Assembly: GCA_900540855.1 (NCBI GenBank) | Contig: UQHK01000030.1 | Location: 1-15,981, forward strand | Source: an uncultured Collinsella sp. | GTDB lineage: Bacteria; Actinomycetota; Coriobacteriia; Coriobacteriales; Coriobacteriaceae | Length of the DNA: 15,981 bases | Reading direction: 5' to 3' | In this document: piece by piece, positions 1 to 5,783 of the stretch | Layout of the letters: each line of letters starts with the position of its first letter | How positions within the stretch are numbered: position 1 is the stretch's first letter | The notes under the pieces: generated by a model | Seen by the model: only the letters and a program-made list of their open reading frames with translations | Database searches by the model: none | What the model was told of the DNA's origin: nothing | Translations under genes and position numbers: made by a program

Positions 1-40
1 AATCCAAGTTAGACCATTTCAAATGGTTCGATGTCTGCCC

Positions 41-66
41 GGATGCGACACTGAATGTGTCCATCC
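41..66 (-). other. Bulged 10-bp hairpin in putative leader RNA
   Basis: GGATG-C-GACAC at 41-51 pairs with GTGTC-CATCC at 57-66 around a TGAAT loop, leaving one bulged base. It lies just downstream (minus strand) of the boxA-like string. A hairpin there would suit an RNase III-type processing stem of a pre-rRNA leader. That role is inferred. Confidence 0.4.
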
Positions 67-77
67 TCGCAGTATCC

Positions 78-93
78 GGTTCTCAAGGTGCAC
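78..93 (-). promoter_or_regulatory. boxA-like antitermination site candidate
   Basis: The minus strand reads GTGCACCTTGAGAACCGG here, similar to the CTTTGAGAACT strings that precede rRNA genes in actinobacteria and the TTCTTTGAAAACT leaders of Bacillus rrn operons. If real it would bind NusB/NusE for rRNA antitermination. The similarity is from memory, and no rRNA gene is inside the window to confirm it. Confidence 0.35.
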
Positions 94-350
94 GCCTGGC
101 GGCTGATCCGGTCCGACCGGGCCGCGCGGCAAGGAGATATATTGCCAGACCGCGAAGCGATGTGAGACGTCAATTCCACTCTTCACAAGTCCTACACAAC
201 ATATCGCTTCCTATATAAGCAATAGAAAGGCTGGTGCAGAAATACTGCACGTATCAGACGATGACCCTTCGGTTAAGAGATATTTAAAGATCGGTCACCT
301 GTAAGTGTCTATCTACCCGCGCCTTTGCTATATAAACCAGCGCTTTCGAT

Positions 351-388
351 AAAAAAGAGGGAGCGCCGCGCACAGTGCGACACTCCCC
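351..388 (-). terminator. Rho-independent terminator of infC-rpmI-rplT
   Basis: On the minus strand, 21 nt after the rplT stop, GGGGAGTGTCGC and GCGGCGCTCCC form a GC-rich stem that is followed directly by CTTTTTTATC. Position, stem and U-tract are canonical, and it closes the ribosomal protein operon. Confidence 0.85.
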
Positions 389-408
389 TAGCGATTCAAC
401 AGAATCTA

Positions 409-768
409 TTAGGCCTCGAGAGCCTTCTTGGCGATGGCAGCCAGCTCGTTGAAGGACTCGATGTCCTCGTAAGCCATCTGAGCCAGGACCTTACGGTCGA
501 GCTCGATGCCGGCAACCTTCAGGCCGTGCATGAACTGAGAGTAAGAGATGTCGTTCAGGCGAGCAGCAGCGTTGATACGGGTGATCCAGAGAGAACGGAT
601 CTCGCGCTTCTTGTTGCGGCGATCACGATACTGATACTGCAGGGAGTGCTGGACCTGCTCTTTAGCATGCTTGTAAGTACGCGAAGCGGCACCGTAGTAA
701 CCCTTCGCACGGTGCATAACGGTACGGCGCTTTTTCTTGGCGGCAACAGCGCGCTTAATACGTGCCAT
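409..768 (-). CDS. rplT: 50S ribosomal protein L20
   Basis: This 119-residue basic protein begins MARIKRAVAAKKKRRTVM and carries the L20 hallmarks AKGYYGAASR, YRDRRNKKREIRSLWITRINAAAR and the C-terminal YEDIESFNELA segment. Length equals the family norm (117-119 aa). L20 binds 23S rRNA early in 50S assembly, and in several bacteria it also represses its own operon by binding the leader RNA. An AGGAG lies 10 nt before the ATG. It is the last gene of infC-rpmI-rplT, 46 bp after rpmI, with a strong terminator following. No oddities are seen in the protein. Confidence 0.98.
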   Translation of the reverse strand: MARIKRAVAAKKKRRTVMHRAKGYYGAASRTYKHAKEQVQHSLQYQYRDRRNKKREIRSLWITRINAAARLNDISYSQFMHGLKVAGIELDRKVLAQMAYEDIESFNELAAIAKKALEA

Positions 769-814
769 GTTCTATCAACTCCTAGACGGTAAAACGAAAA
801 ACGGGAACGCGAAC

Positions 815-1006
815 TTAGGCGAGACGCGACTTGATGACCTTGCGGTCGGCAGCGGCGATCTCGGTCTCCTGACGGAAGCCACGCTTACGCTTGGTGGACT
901 TCTTGCTCAGGATGTGGCTCTTGAAAGCCTTGGCGCGCATAAGCTTGCCGGTACCAGTCTTGCGGAAACGCTTCTTGGTGCCGCTGTGGGACTTCATCTT
1001 AGGCAT
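815..1006 (-). CDS. rpmI: 50S ribosomal protein L35
   Basis: This 63-residue, strongly basic protein opens MPKMKSHSGTKKRFRKTGTG, the diagnostic L35 N-terminus, and continues with KLMRAKAFKSHILSKKSTKRKR. Length is typical (63-66 aa). L35 is a small structural protein of the large ribosomal subunit. AAGGAG is 6 nt upstream of the ATG. It sits between infC (32 bp upstream) and rplT (46 bp downstream), the near-universal order, so it is almost certainly cotranscribed from the infC promoter. Confidence 0.97.
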   Translation of the reverse strand: MPKMKSHSGTKKRFRKTGTGKLMRAKAFKSHILSKKSTKRKRGFRQETEIAAADRKVIKSRLA

Positions 1007-1038
1007 GAAATACTCCTTAATCGGTTACAGAACACTAG

Positions 1039-1593
1039 TTACTTGCTATCGCTTGCCGCTTTATCCTCATCGAAGGCGCCCTTAATCGGGGCGAGCAGCA
1101 TAAGCATGTTACGGCCTTCCATCTTAGGCTTGGACTCGACCGTAGCGTAAGGCTTGAGATCCTCGGCGAGACGCTCGAGAACGTTAAGGCCCTGCTCCGG
1201 GTGAGCCATCTCACGGCCGCGGAACATGATGGTGATCTTAACGCGTGCGCCCTTCTTGAGGAAACGCAGAACGTGGCCCTTCTTGGTCTCGTAGTCGCCA
1301 ACGTCGATCTTGGGTCGGAACTTCATTTCCTTGACCTCGACCTTGGACTGGTTCTTACGAGCAGCCTTGGCCTTCATGGCCTGCTGGTACTTGAACTTAC
1401 CGTAGTCCATGACCTTGCAGACCGGCGGCTCCGCGTTGGGAGCGATCTCGACCAGGTCGAGACCCTGATCGTCGGCGACGCGCTGGGCATCGCGGATGGC
1501 GAACAGGCCGAGCTGAGAGCCATCGACGCCAATCAAACGACACGAAGATGCAGTGATCTCGTCGTTGATGCGGGTGTCATCAGACTTAGCTAT
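1039..1593 (-). CDS. infC: Translation initiation factor IF-3, apparent AUA start
   Basis: IF3 binds the 30S subunit, prevents premature 50S joining and proofreads the initiator tRNA and start codon. The N-terminal domain includes TRINDEI, DLVEIAPNAEPPVCKVMDYGKF, and the C-terminal domain includes KEMKFRP, FRGREMAHPEQG and LMLLAPIKG, all family signatures. The start needs care. An in-frame ATG at 1606-1608 overlaps a perfect Shine-Dalgarno GGAGGT (1601-1606), so it would be a poor start. Exactly 7 nt after that GGAGGT lies ATA (1591-1593), in frame, giving a 184-aa protein beginning M-AKSDDTRINDEI. Non-AUG starts (AUU, AUC, AUA) are a known autoregulatory trait of infC, because IF3 rejects them. 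A terminator-like hairpin precedes the gene. If the ATG were used the product would be 189 aa (1039-1608). Confidence 0.93.
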   Translation of the reverse strand: MAKSDDTRINDEITASSCRLIGVDGSQLGLFAIRDAQRVADDQGLDLVEIAPNAEPPVCKVMDYGKFKYQQAMKAKAARKNQSKVEVKEMKFRPKIDVGDYETKKGHVLRFLKKGARVKITIMFRGREMAHPEQGLNVLERLAEDLKPYATVESKPKMEGRNMLMLLAPIKGAFDEDKAASDSK

Positions 1594-1606
1594 TTTCCCT
1601 ACCTCC
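1591..1606 (-). promoter_or_regulatory. infC ribosome binding site and AUA start
   Basis: GGAGGT occupies 1601-1606, spacer AGGGAAA 1594-1600, ATA 1591-1593. The 7-nt spacing is ideal for the ATA, whereas the ATG at 1606-1608 shares a base with the Shine-Dalgarno itself and has only an A/T-rich tract upstream. Confidence 0.7.
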
Positions 1607-1612
1607 ATTCAT

Positions 1613-1646
1613 AAAAAAATAACCCGGCGCTTCTCAGCAACCAGGT
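1613..1646 (-). terminator. Attenuator-like terminator in the infC leader
   Basis: On the minus strand ACCTGG (1641-1646) pairs with CCGGGT (1622-1627; one G-U pair), extended by TGC/GCG around a TGAGAA loop. ATTTTTTTA follows directly, ending about 5 nt before the first ATG of infC. An intrinsic terminator this close to a start suggests transcription attenuation of infC-rpmI-rplT. It could instead be a backstop for upstream read-through, but two other terminator-like hairpins already follow the tRNA gene. Confidence 0.65.
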
Positions 1647-1658
1647 CGTACACATAGA

Positions 1659-1677
1659 CTTCCTCGATTTGAGGAAG
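1659..1677 (-). other. Leader hairpin upstream of infC attenuator
   Basis: CTTCCTC and GAGGAAG form a perfect 7-bp stem with a 5-nt loop, 12 nt upstream of the attenuator stem in the infC leader. It may be part of the folding that decides attenuation; the role is inferred. Confidence 0.5.
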
Positions 1678-1726
1678 GGAATCTAAGTTGTATGACCAGT
1701 CAGCTGCTCATTGGCGCCAAAAGGTG

Positions 1727-1742
1727 GGAACCCTCGGGTTCC
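1727..1742 (-). other. Second leader hairpin (GGAACCC/GGGTTCC)
   Basis: A perfect 7-bp inverted repeat with only two central bases lies in the infC leader and is followed on the minus strand by CACCTTTT. It is too short of uridines for a confident terminator call, but it adds to the structured leader. Confidence 0.45.
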
Positions 1743-1775
1743 TCTTTAGGGCATTGCGGGAACAACGCCTTGCGA

Positions 1776-1802
1776 ATAATAACATGTACCGCGCGTTATC
1801 AC
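1776..1802 (-). promoter_or_regulatory. Candidate promoter of infC-rpmI-rplT
   Basis: On the minus strand GTGATA (1797-1802) and TATTAT (1776-1781) are separated by 15 bp. The -10 is good, and the -35 and spacing are weak. It lies just after the degenerate terminator copy and would give a leader of about 175 nt before infC. Confidence 0.35.
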
Positions 1803-1810
1803 ATTACGTA

Positions 1811-1879
1811 CACGAAAAAAGAGGCCTTGACCCCCTTGAACGCTCGCTTGCATGTATGGTGCCCGAGGCGAGACTCGAA
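1811..1879 (-). repeat. Partial copy of tRNA-Leu 3' end plus terminator
   Basis: This segment matches 1995-2063 at a constant offset of 184 bp. The match includes 23 identical bases of tRNA 3' end (T-arm TTCGAG through acceptor and CCA), the flank TACATGCAAGCGAG and a terminator-like stem. The terminator half is diverged here (GAGGCC-TTGA-CCCCC before a T-run on the minus strand), so it looks like a decayed copy. No 5' half of a tRNA is present, so it is not a functional tRNA. Confidence 0.85.
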
Positions 1880-1994
1880 GGGCCTTCGCTTCGCGAAGCC
1901 CCGGGCTTCGGGCGCATAGCGCCCTCGCCACGCTCCGCTACAAACAGGCCACAGGCCTGTTTGCTTAACGCTCCGCGCGCTCACGCGAGTTCGG
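1880..1994. repeat. Hairpin-rich cassette between the two tRNA 3' ends
   Basis: No gene is visible. The stretch is built of compact dyads: TTCGCGAA within 1889-1899, GGGCGC-ATA-GCGCCC (1910-1924), and CAAACAGGCC-ACA-GGCCTGTTTG (1941-1963), the last flanked on both sides by the direct repeat CGCTCCGC. It looks like an intergenic palindromic repeat family. The family identity is not known to me. Confidence 0.6.
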
Positions 1995-1998
1995 CACG

Positions 1999-2019
1999 AA
2001 AAAGGGGGCCTCGGCCCCC
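1999..2019 (-). terminator. Rho-independent terminator of tRNA-Leu
   Basis: GGGGGCC and GGCCCCC form a perfect stem with a short loop, followed on the minus strand by a T-run, 22 nt after the tRNA CCA end. Confidence 0.85.
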
Positions 2020-2040
2020 TTGAACACTCGCTTGCATGTA

Positions 2041-2127
2041 TGGTGCCCGAGGCGAGACTCGAACTCGCACGTTGTTGCCAACGGTGGATTTTGAGTCCAC
2101 TGCGTCTGCCAATTCCGCCACTCGGGC
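2041..2127 (-). tRNA. tRNA-Leu (anticodon CAA)
   Basis: The 87-nt minus-strand sequence folds as a class II tRNA. Acceptor GCCCGAG pairs with CTCGGGC, discriminator is A, and CCA is encoded. The D-arm is GCG/CGC, the anticodon stem GTGGA/TCCAC with loop CTCAAAA (anticodon CAA, reading UUG), the long variable arm CGTTGGCAACAACG, and the T-arm GCGAG-TTCGAGT-CTCGC. The long variable arm and A73 fit leucine. A terminator follows. No strong promoter is evident in the 39 bp separating it from the upstream gene. Confidence 0.97.
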
Positions 2128-2166
2128 ACGTAATGCGTGAGTTAGTTTATCACAGCTTTCTGTTGA

Positions 2167-3600
2167 TTAGTCCGAAAATGGAACTTCGAGCATTTCGATG
2201 AGTTCGACCGAGCGGAGCATCTCGCGCCGACGGCACCCGCGTCCGTTAACCGAGGCTTCGCCCATCTGGTTGTCATAGGGATCCTCGCGCATACCATCGA
2301 AAGCAGGCACAAGCTCAGCCTGGAATCGATCGTTGGCCACCATGCGCCACGGGTCGAGATTGCCGAAGTAGTGACGACGGCGCCACTCCTCCCCCATTCT
2401 GCGCGCAGAGGAACCAAACGAAACATCGGCGTTAAGCCAACCGGTCTGTGGCGTATAGAACTCTGCCCAGTCGTGCGGCCCCACCGAATAGGGCGCAACA
2501 TACAGACCGCTCTGCCAACGGGCAGGCACGCCTGCGATGCGGCACATGGTGATAAACGTGAGCGCCATAATGCCGCAATCGCCGCGGAGCGAGTGCGCAC
2601 AGTCATCGGCAATAGATCCCAAAAGCAGGTACGGTGGCTGATAGCGATAGTCGACATGCTGTGTCAGGTAATCATAGATAGCACGAGCGCGATCGAGCGG
2701 ATCCTCGAGGCCATCAACGACATGTTCGGTCAATTGCTGCAGATACGGCGTGAATGCAATGTGCGGACGGTCCTCGGAAATATCTTCGGGCAATGGCGCG
2801 TCCATACACGGATGCGCCGGAAGCGCACCCCCATAGATATCGCAATAGGCGGCATCGATGTGATAGCGATAGGTCACCGAGAATGAATGTTCAGTCGAAG
2901 ATGTCCAAGAGGCAGTACGAGCCGAGGCGTTCGCAGGGGCAATGGCCCCCTCCGACGTCATATCAAGTATCTCGACCTGGGACTGCTGGCGGCAGGCGGC
3001 GGCAACGGGAAGCCACGCGCGAACGGTCTCCCCCTCCAAAGCACCAGGGACAGATACGCATGCCTTAAGCGTGATGGCGCGAGACAGCCCGCCCTGCGAC
3101 TCCATCTCCTTGAGCATCTCGTTGCGCAGTGCTATTCCGTCCGTAGAATCGGGCCGCATGCCGGGAACCTCTTTGGGATATACGCGAAGCGAATCGAGGA
3201 AGTTGTCGAGAACGAACAGTTCGCCATCGATAAAGCGCCAGTCAATACGCTTACGATTAATCAGATCATCAAACTGATCTTCGGTAAACTCAGGCCACTC
3301 CTCGCGAATCATCGCAATGGCCCGATCGCGCGACACCGAAAAATGAAGCGGCGTCTCGAGCATGCGATACCGCTCGGCACGAACACAAGCAGCCAGCGAA
3401 GGCTCAAGGTTCTGCTCCAAAAGGCGATCGCAGGCAGCAACAGCCTGCGTCAAATACCCGGCATCCTTAAGACGAAGAATCTCGAGCGGCAGTCCAACAT
3501 CGAGATGACGAAAGTCATCACAGCAAACATCAACAGAGCAACCAACAGGACCCTCGTCAATAACCTTCCCATCCGAAGGCAGCACATCAATAACAGCCAT
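2167..3600 (-). CDS. Transglutaminase-like domain protein
   Basis: This 477-residue protein has a C-terminal transglutaminase-like (papain-fold) domain with a complete apparent triad: Cys342 in RGDCGIMALT, His376 in GPHDWAEFY, and Asp392 in WLNADVSFG. Such domains are usually cysteine hydrolases acting on peptides or isopeptide bonds. No signal peptide or membrane segment is seen, so it is probably cytoplasmic. Residues 1-180 are helical and charged and match nothing I recognise; about 180-280 may be a beta-rich linker domain. The ATG at 3598-3600 was chosen because GGAG lies 7 nt upstream; a GTG 18 nt earlier (3616-3618) has no better site. It stands alone between repeat DNA and the tRNA. 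The substrate is unknown. Confidence 0.85.
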   Translation of the reverse strand: MAVIDVLPSDGKVIDEGPVGCSVDVCCDDFRHLDVGLPLEILRLKDAGYLTQAVAACDRLLEQNLEPSLAACVRAERYRMLETPLHFSVSRDRAIAMIREEWPEFTEDQFDDLINRKRIDWRFIDGELFVLDNFLDSLRVYPKEVPGMRPDSTDGIALRNEMLKEMESQGGLSRAITLKACVSVPGALEGETVRAWLPVAAACRQQSQVEILDMTSEGAIAPANASARTASWTSSTEHSFSVTYRYHIDAAYCDIYGGALPAHPCMDAPLPEDISEDRPHIAFTPYLQQLTEHVVDGLEDPLDRARAIYDYLTQHVDYRYQPPYLLLGSIADDCAHSLRGDCGIMALTFITMCRIAGVPARWQSGLYVAPYSVGPHDWAEFYTPQTGWLNADVSFGSSARRMGEEWRRRHYFGNLDPWRMVANDRFQAELVPAFDGMREDPYDNQMGEASVNGRGCRRREMLRSVELIEMLEVPFSD

Positions 3601-3635
3601 ACCAAAACTCCAAGTCACTAGAACGCTTGAAGCCC

Positions 3636-3665
3636 ATTGTAGCGAGATAAAAAAGAAAGCCCCAA
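3636..3665 (-). promoter_or_regulatory. Candidate promoter of the transglutaminase-like gene
   Basis: TACAAT (3636-3641) is a good -10 on the minus strand. TTGGGG (3660-3665) lies 18 bp upstream as a weak -35. The -10 is 35 bp before the chosen ATG. Confidence 0.5.
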
Positions 3666-3708
3666 TTAAGGAGCCCCCAACACTGATAAACGGTGCCTAT
3701 AAAAAATG

Positions 3709-3795
3709 AATTCAGCCCAGTAACCCTGCGGCGTTAAACGAAGGAAGCCCCGTCCCCCGGAGCTGTTTCCTTGGCGCGACTTCTGGCAAAGCCAG
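3709..3795. repeat. Truncated copy of palindromic repeat element
   Basis: It aligns with 3806-3894 at a 97-99 bp offset: both begin AATTCAGCCCAGTAACCCTG and both end in a CTGGC/GCCAG mini-hairpin. This copy has only the left half of the long stem of its sister. The right arm is missing, so it looks like a deletion derivative. Confidence 0.8.
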
Positions 3796-3805
3796 TAGCC
3801 ATCTT

Positions 3806-3934
3806 AATTCAGCCCAGTAACCCTGTAGCGAGTTAACGAAGGAGGCCCCGTTTCCCCGGAGCTGATTCCGTCGCGCGACTTCTGGCGAAGCCAGGTGAGC
3901 GCGAGGGAAACAGCGTAGGGGAAACGGGGCCTCC
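3806..3934. repeat. Long palindromic repeat element, full copy
   Basis: Positions 3841-3934 fold into one long hairpin. A perfect 17-bp outer stem (3841-3857 with 3918-3934) is followed by GCTG/CAGC, TTCC/GGAA and TCGCGC/GCGCGA, and is capped by CTGGC-GAA-GCCAG (3882-3894), about 36 pairs in all. It starts 20 nt after the fba stop on the minus strand. It may act as an mRNA 3' stabiliser or terminator, though no U-run follows. The sister copy is at 3709-3795. Confidence 0.8.
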
Positions 3935-3954
3935 GGCGGGAAGTTTAGCGACGC

Positions 3955-4821
3955 TTACGCCTTGTTGACGGAGCCAAACTCCTCCATGAGCTCCTTGGTG
4001 CGGGCAACGATGTTGTCGCGACCAGGCTTGAGGAGCTTGCGGGGGTCAAAGCCCTTGCCCTGCTGATCCTTGCCAGCCTCGATGTACTCGCGGACGCCCT
4101 TGGCGAAGACGAGCTGCAGGTCGGTGTTGACGTTGATCTTGGAGATGCCCAGGGAGATGGCCTTCTTGATCTGATCCTCGGGGATGCCGGTGCCACCGTG
4201 CAGAACGAGGGGCAGGTCACCGGTCTGGGCCTTAATCTCGCCCAGACGCTCGAAGGAAAGACCAGCCCAGTCGGCGGGGTACACGCCGTGGATGTTGCCG
4301 ATGCCGCAGGCGAGGAAGTCGACACCCAGGTCAGCGATCTGCTTGCACTCAGCAGGATCAGCGAGCTCGCCGCTGGAGGTCACGCCGTCCTCGGTGCCGC
4401 CGATGCCGCCGACCTCGGCCTCGATGGACATGCCCTTGGAGTGGGCAAGCTCAACGAGCTCCTTGGTGCGGTCGAGGTTAAGCTGGAAGGTCTCCTCGTG
4501 AGAGCCGTCATACATGATGGACGTGAAGCCGGCCTCGATGCACTTGAAGCAGTCCTCGTAAGAACCGTGATCGAGGTGAAGGGCGACGGGAACGGTAACG
4601 CCCGTGGCCTCGACGGCAGCCTTGACCATGTCGGCGCAGACCTTGAAACCGCCCATCCACTTAGCGGCACCAGCGGTGCACTGAAGGATCAGCGGAGACT
4701 TGGCCTCCTCGGCGGCCTGGAGAATAGCCAGGGTCCACTCGAGGTTGTTGGTGTTGAAGGCACCAAGACCGTACTTGCCGGCCTCGGCCTTCTTGAGCAT
4801 GTCTGCTGCGTTGACGAGCAT
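3955..4821 (-). CDS. fba: Class II fructose-1,6-bisphosphate aldolase
   Basis: This 288-residue TIM-barrel enzyme cleaves fructose-1,6-bisphosphate to glyceraldehyde-3-phosphate and dihydroxyacetone phosphate in cytoplasmic glycolysis, and the reverse in gluconeogenesis. Zinc ligands are visible at His85 (LHLDHG, with catalytic Asp84), His178 (GNIHGVYP) and His208 (LHGGTGIP); NVNTD (230-234) lines the phosphate site. Length fits class IIB aldolases. The start is the ATG at 4819-4821, which has AGGAGG 8 nt upstream; an upstream in-frame extension to 4917 lacks family similarity. It appears monocistronic. Tagatose-bisphosphate aldolase is the main alternative, as these families are hard to separate by eye, but no galactitol or tagatose genes adjoin it. 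Confidence 0.93.
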   Translation of the reverse strand: MLVNAADMLKKAEAGKYGLGAFNTNNLEWTLAILQAAEEAKSPLILQCTAGAAKWMGGFKVCADMVKAAVEATGVTVPVALHLDHGSYEDCFKCIEAGFTSIMYDGSHEETFQLNLDRTKELVELAHSKGMSIEAEVGGIGGTEDGVTSSGELADPAECKQIADLGVDFLACGIGNIHGVYPADWAGLSFERLGEIKAQTGDLPLVLHGGTGIPEDQIKKAISLGISKINVNTDLQLVFAKGVREYIEAGKDQQGKGFDPRKLLKPGRDNIVARTKELMEEFGSVNKA

Positions 4822-4861
4822 AAAAGAAACCTCCTGTAAGGTTGCTCCGATAACGCCTGAG

Positions 4862-4889
4862 ATTTTACCACGGCGCACCCGAGCATAAA
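4862..4889 (-). promoter_or_regulatory. Candidate fba promoter
   Basis: TAAAAT (4862-4867) is a good -10 on the minus strand; TTTATG (4884-4889) with a 16-bp spacer is a poor -35. TTCGT-TTGTTC-ACGAA next to it may be an operator. The leader would be about 35 nt. Confidence 0.4.
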
Positions 4890-5015
4890 CGTTCGTTTGT
4901 TCACGAATATCGTCCAAACAGACTTTTTTGACCGTTTGCCCTACGAAATCGACCCGTTGGGGAAAAATAGCTTGACGTTTGGACGCTTCTCGTGCTTCAA
5001 AAGCCGACTATTAAG

Positions 5016-5699
5016 CTAAATCTGCATGAAAGGGTTCTGCATGAGCTCGCGTGCCATGGTGGTCGAATCGCCATGACCGGTTAGGCAAACGGTATCGGGC
5101 GGGAGAAGCCGGGCGAGCTTGGAGAGCGAGCGCAGAATCGCCGCCTCGTCTCCTCCAGAAAGATCGGTGCGGCCGTGCCCACCCGGAAACATGGTGTCGC
5201 CCACAAAGGCAATGTTCCCCTGCTCGGTGGCGGCAAACAAGACGATCCCGCCCGGCGTATGCCCTGGCGTCTCGATCACCTGCAGGTAGATATCGCCCAC
5301 CTTGATAGCATCTCCCTCGGCGAGCAGGTGCGTCGGCTCCCCGGGGTCAGGCGTCTCAATGCCCCACATAGCTCGCTGTTCCTCGATGTTCGCATGCGGC
5401 ACCGCCACATCCTTAGCACACAGCTCATACTGGCAGCCCTCGCCAACGGTGGTTCGCACGCCTGCAACACCACCAACATGATCGGCATGGCCATGAGTGC
5501 ATACGGCGCCAAACACGCGTACGCCGGGATGCTCGGCTCGAATATGCTCCACCAGGCGTTCGCCTTCCCATGCGGGATCGATAATCACGCACTCATTGTC
5601 CGAAATAACAGCATAGCTATTGGTCTGAATGGGACCGTTTACGAGCGTCTCGATCTCGACCGATCCCTTGGGAGTTAAATCCAAGGACACAGCACTCAT
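5016..5699 (-). CDS. MBL-fold metallo-hydrolase (glyoxalase II-like)
   Basis: This 227-residue metallo-beta-lactamase-fold hydrolase has the full binuclear metal set: THGHADH (His69, His71, Asp73, His74), His147 in PGHTPGG, Asp168 in VGDTMF, and His209 in LTGHGD. The FPGGHGRTDLSGGD segment is typical of YcbL-like glyoxalase II relatives, which hydrolyse thioesters. The actual substrate cannot be read from sequence. GAGGAG lies 6 nt before the ATG. It follows rel by 84 bp on the same strand, and a perfect hairpin occupies that gap. MBL hydrolases commonly follow recJ-rel genes, so it is likely the third operon member. Persulfide dioxygenase is less likely, as no rhodanese partner is near. Confidence 0.9.
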   Translation of the reverse strand: MSAVSLDLTPKGSVEIETLVNGPIQTNSYAVISDNECVIIDPAWEGERLVEHIRAEHPGVRVFGAVCTHGHADHVGGVAGVRTTVGEGCQYELCAKDVAVPHANIEEQRAMWGIETPDPGEPTHLLAEGDAIKVGDIYLQVIETPGHTPGGIVLFAATEQGNIAFVGDTMFPGGHGRTDLSGGDEAAILRSLSKLARLLPPDTVCLTGHGDSTTMARELMQNPFMQI

Positions 5700-5720
5700 G
5701 TCCCTCTCCTCTCTATAGAA

Positions 5721-5746
5721 CTCGAGGCATCAAACGATGCCTCGAG
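5721..5746 (-). other. Intercistronic 11-bp hairpin between rel and MBL gene
   Basis: CTCGAGGCATC and GATGCCTCGAG form a perfect stem with a 4-nt loop. On the minus strand the following bases are TTCTATAGAGAGGAG, leading into the Shine-Dalgarno of the next gene, so there is no real U-tract. A partial terminator, RNase processing site or mRNA stabiliser are options. Confidence 0.6.
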
Positions 5747-5783
5747 TGTAGCGAATATCGATAATGTGGCACGTTCGTCGCGA

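Larger units (their letters stand above)
1..350. other. Gene-free left edge rich in inverted repeats; possible rRNA operon leader on minus strand
   Basis: No credible coding frame is visible. The stretch holds a string of dyads: ACCATTT-C-AAATGGT (13-27), a bulged 10-bp stem (41-66), CCGGTC-C-GACCGG (108-120), GAAGCGAT at 154-161 facing ATCGCTTC at 203-210, and GTGCAG-AAATA-CTGCAC (234-250). Read on the minus strand, 71-93 resembles the boxA-type region found ahead of rRNA genes, which suggests a structured leader for a transcript running off the left edge. I found no convincing -35/-10 pair. The rRNA reading is inference; the dyads are seen directly. Confidence 0.4.

Noticed and set aside
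1857..1879. Phage attachment site (att) at the tRNA-Leu 3' end
   Set aside because: The 23-bp tRNA match would suit an att core, but the identity continues through the downstream terminator and no integrase or phage gene is present; duplication explains it as well. Kept as a repeat.
1688..2023. 111-aa plus-strand frame across the infC leader and tRNA fragment
   Set aside because: It runs through structured noncoding repeats and a tRNA fragment; protein is R/P-rich without any domain.
3645..3690. Terminator in the GGGGCT-rich stretch upstream of the transglutaminase-like gene
   Set aside because: The two GGGGCT strings are direct, not inverted, repeats, so no stable stem forms before the T-run.
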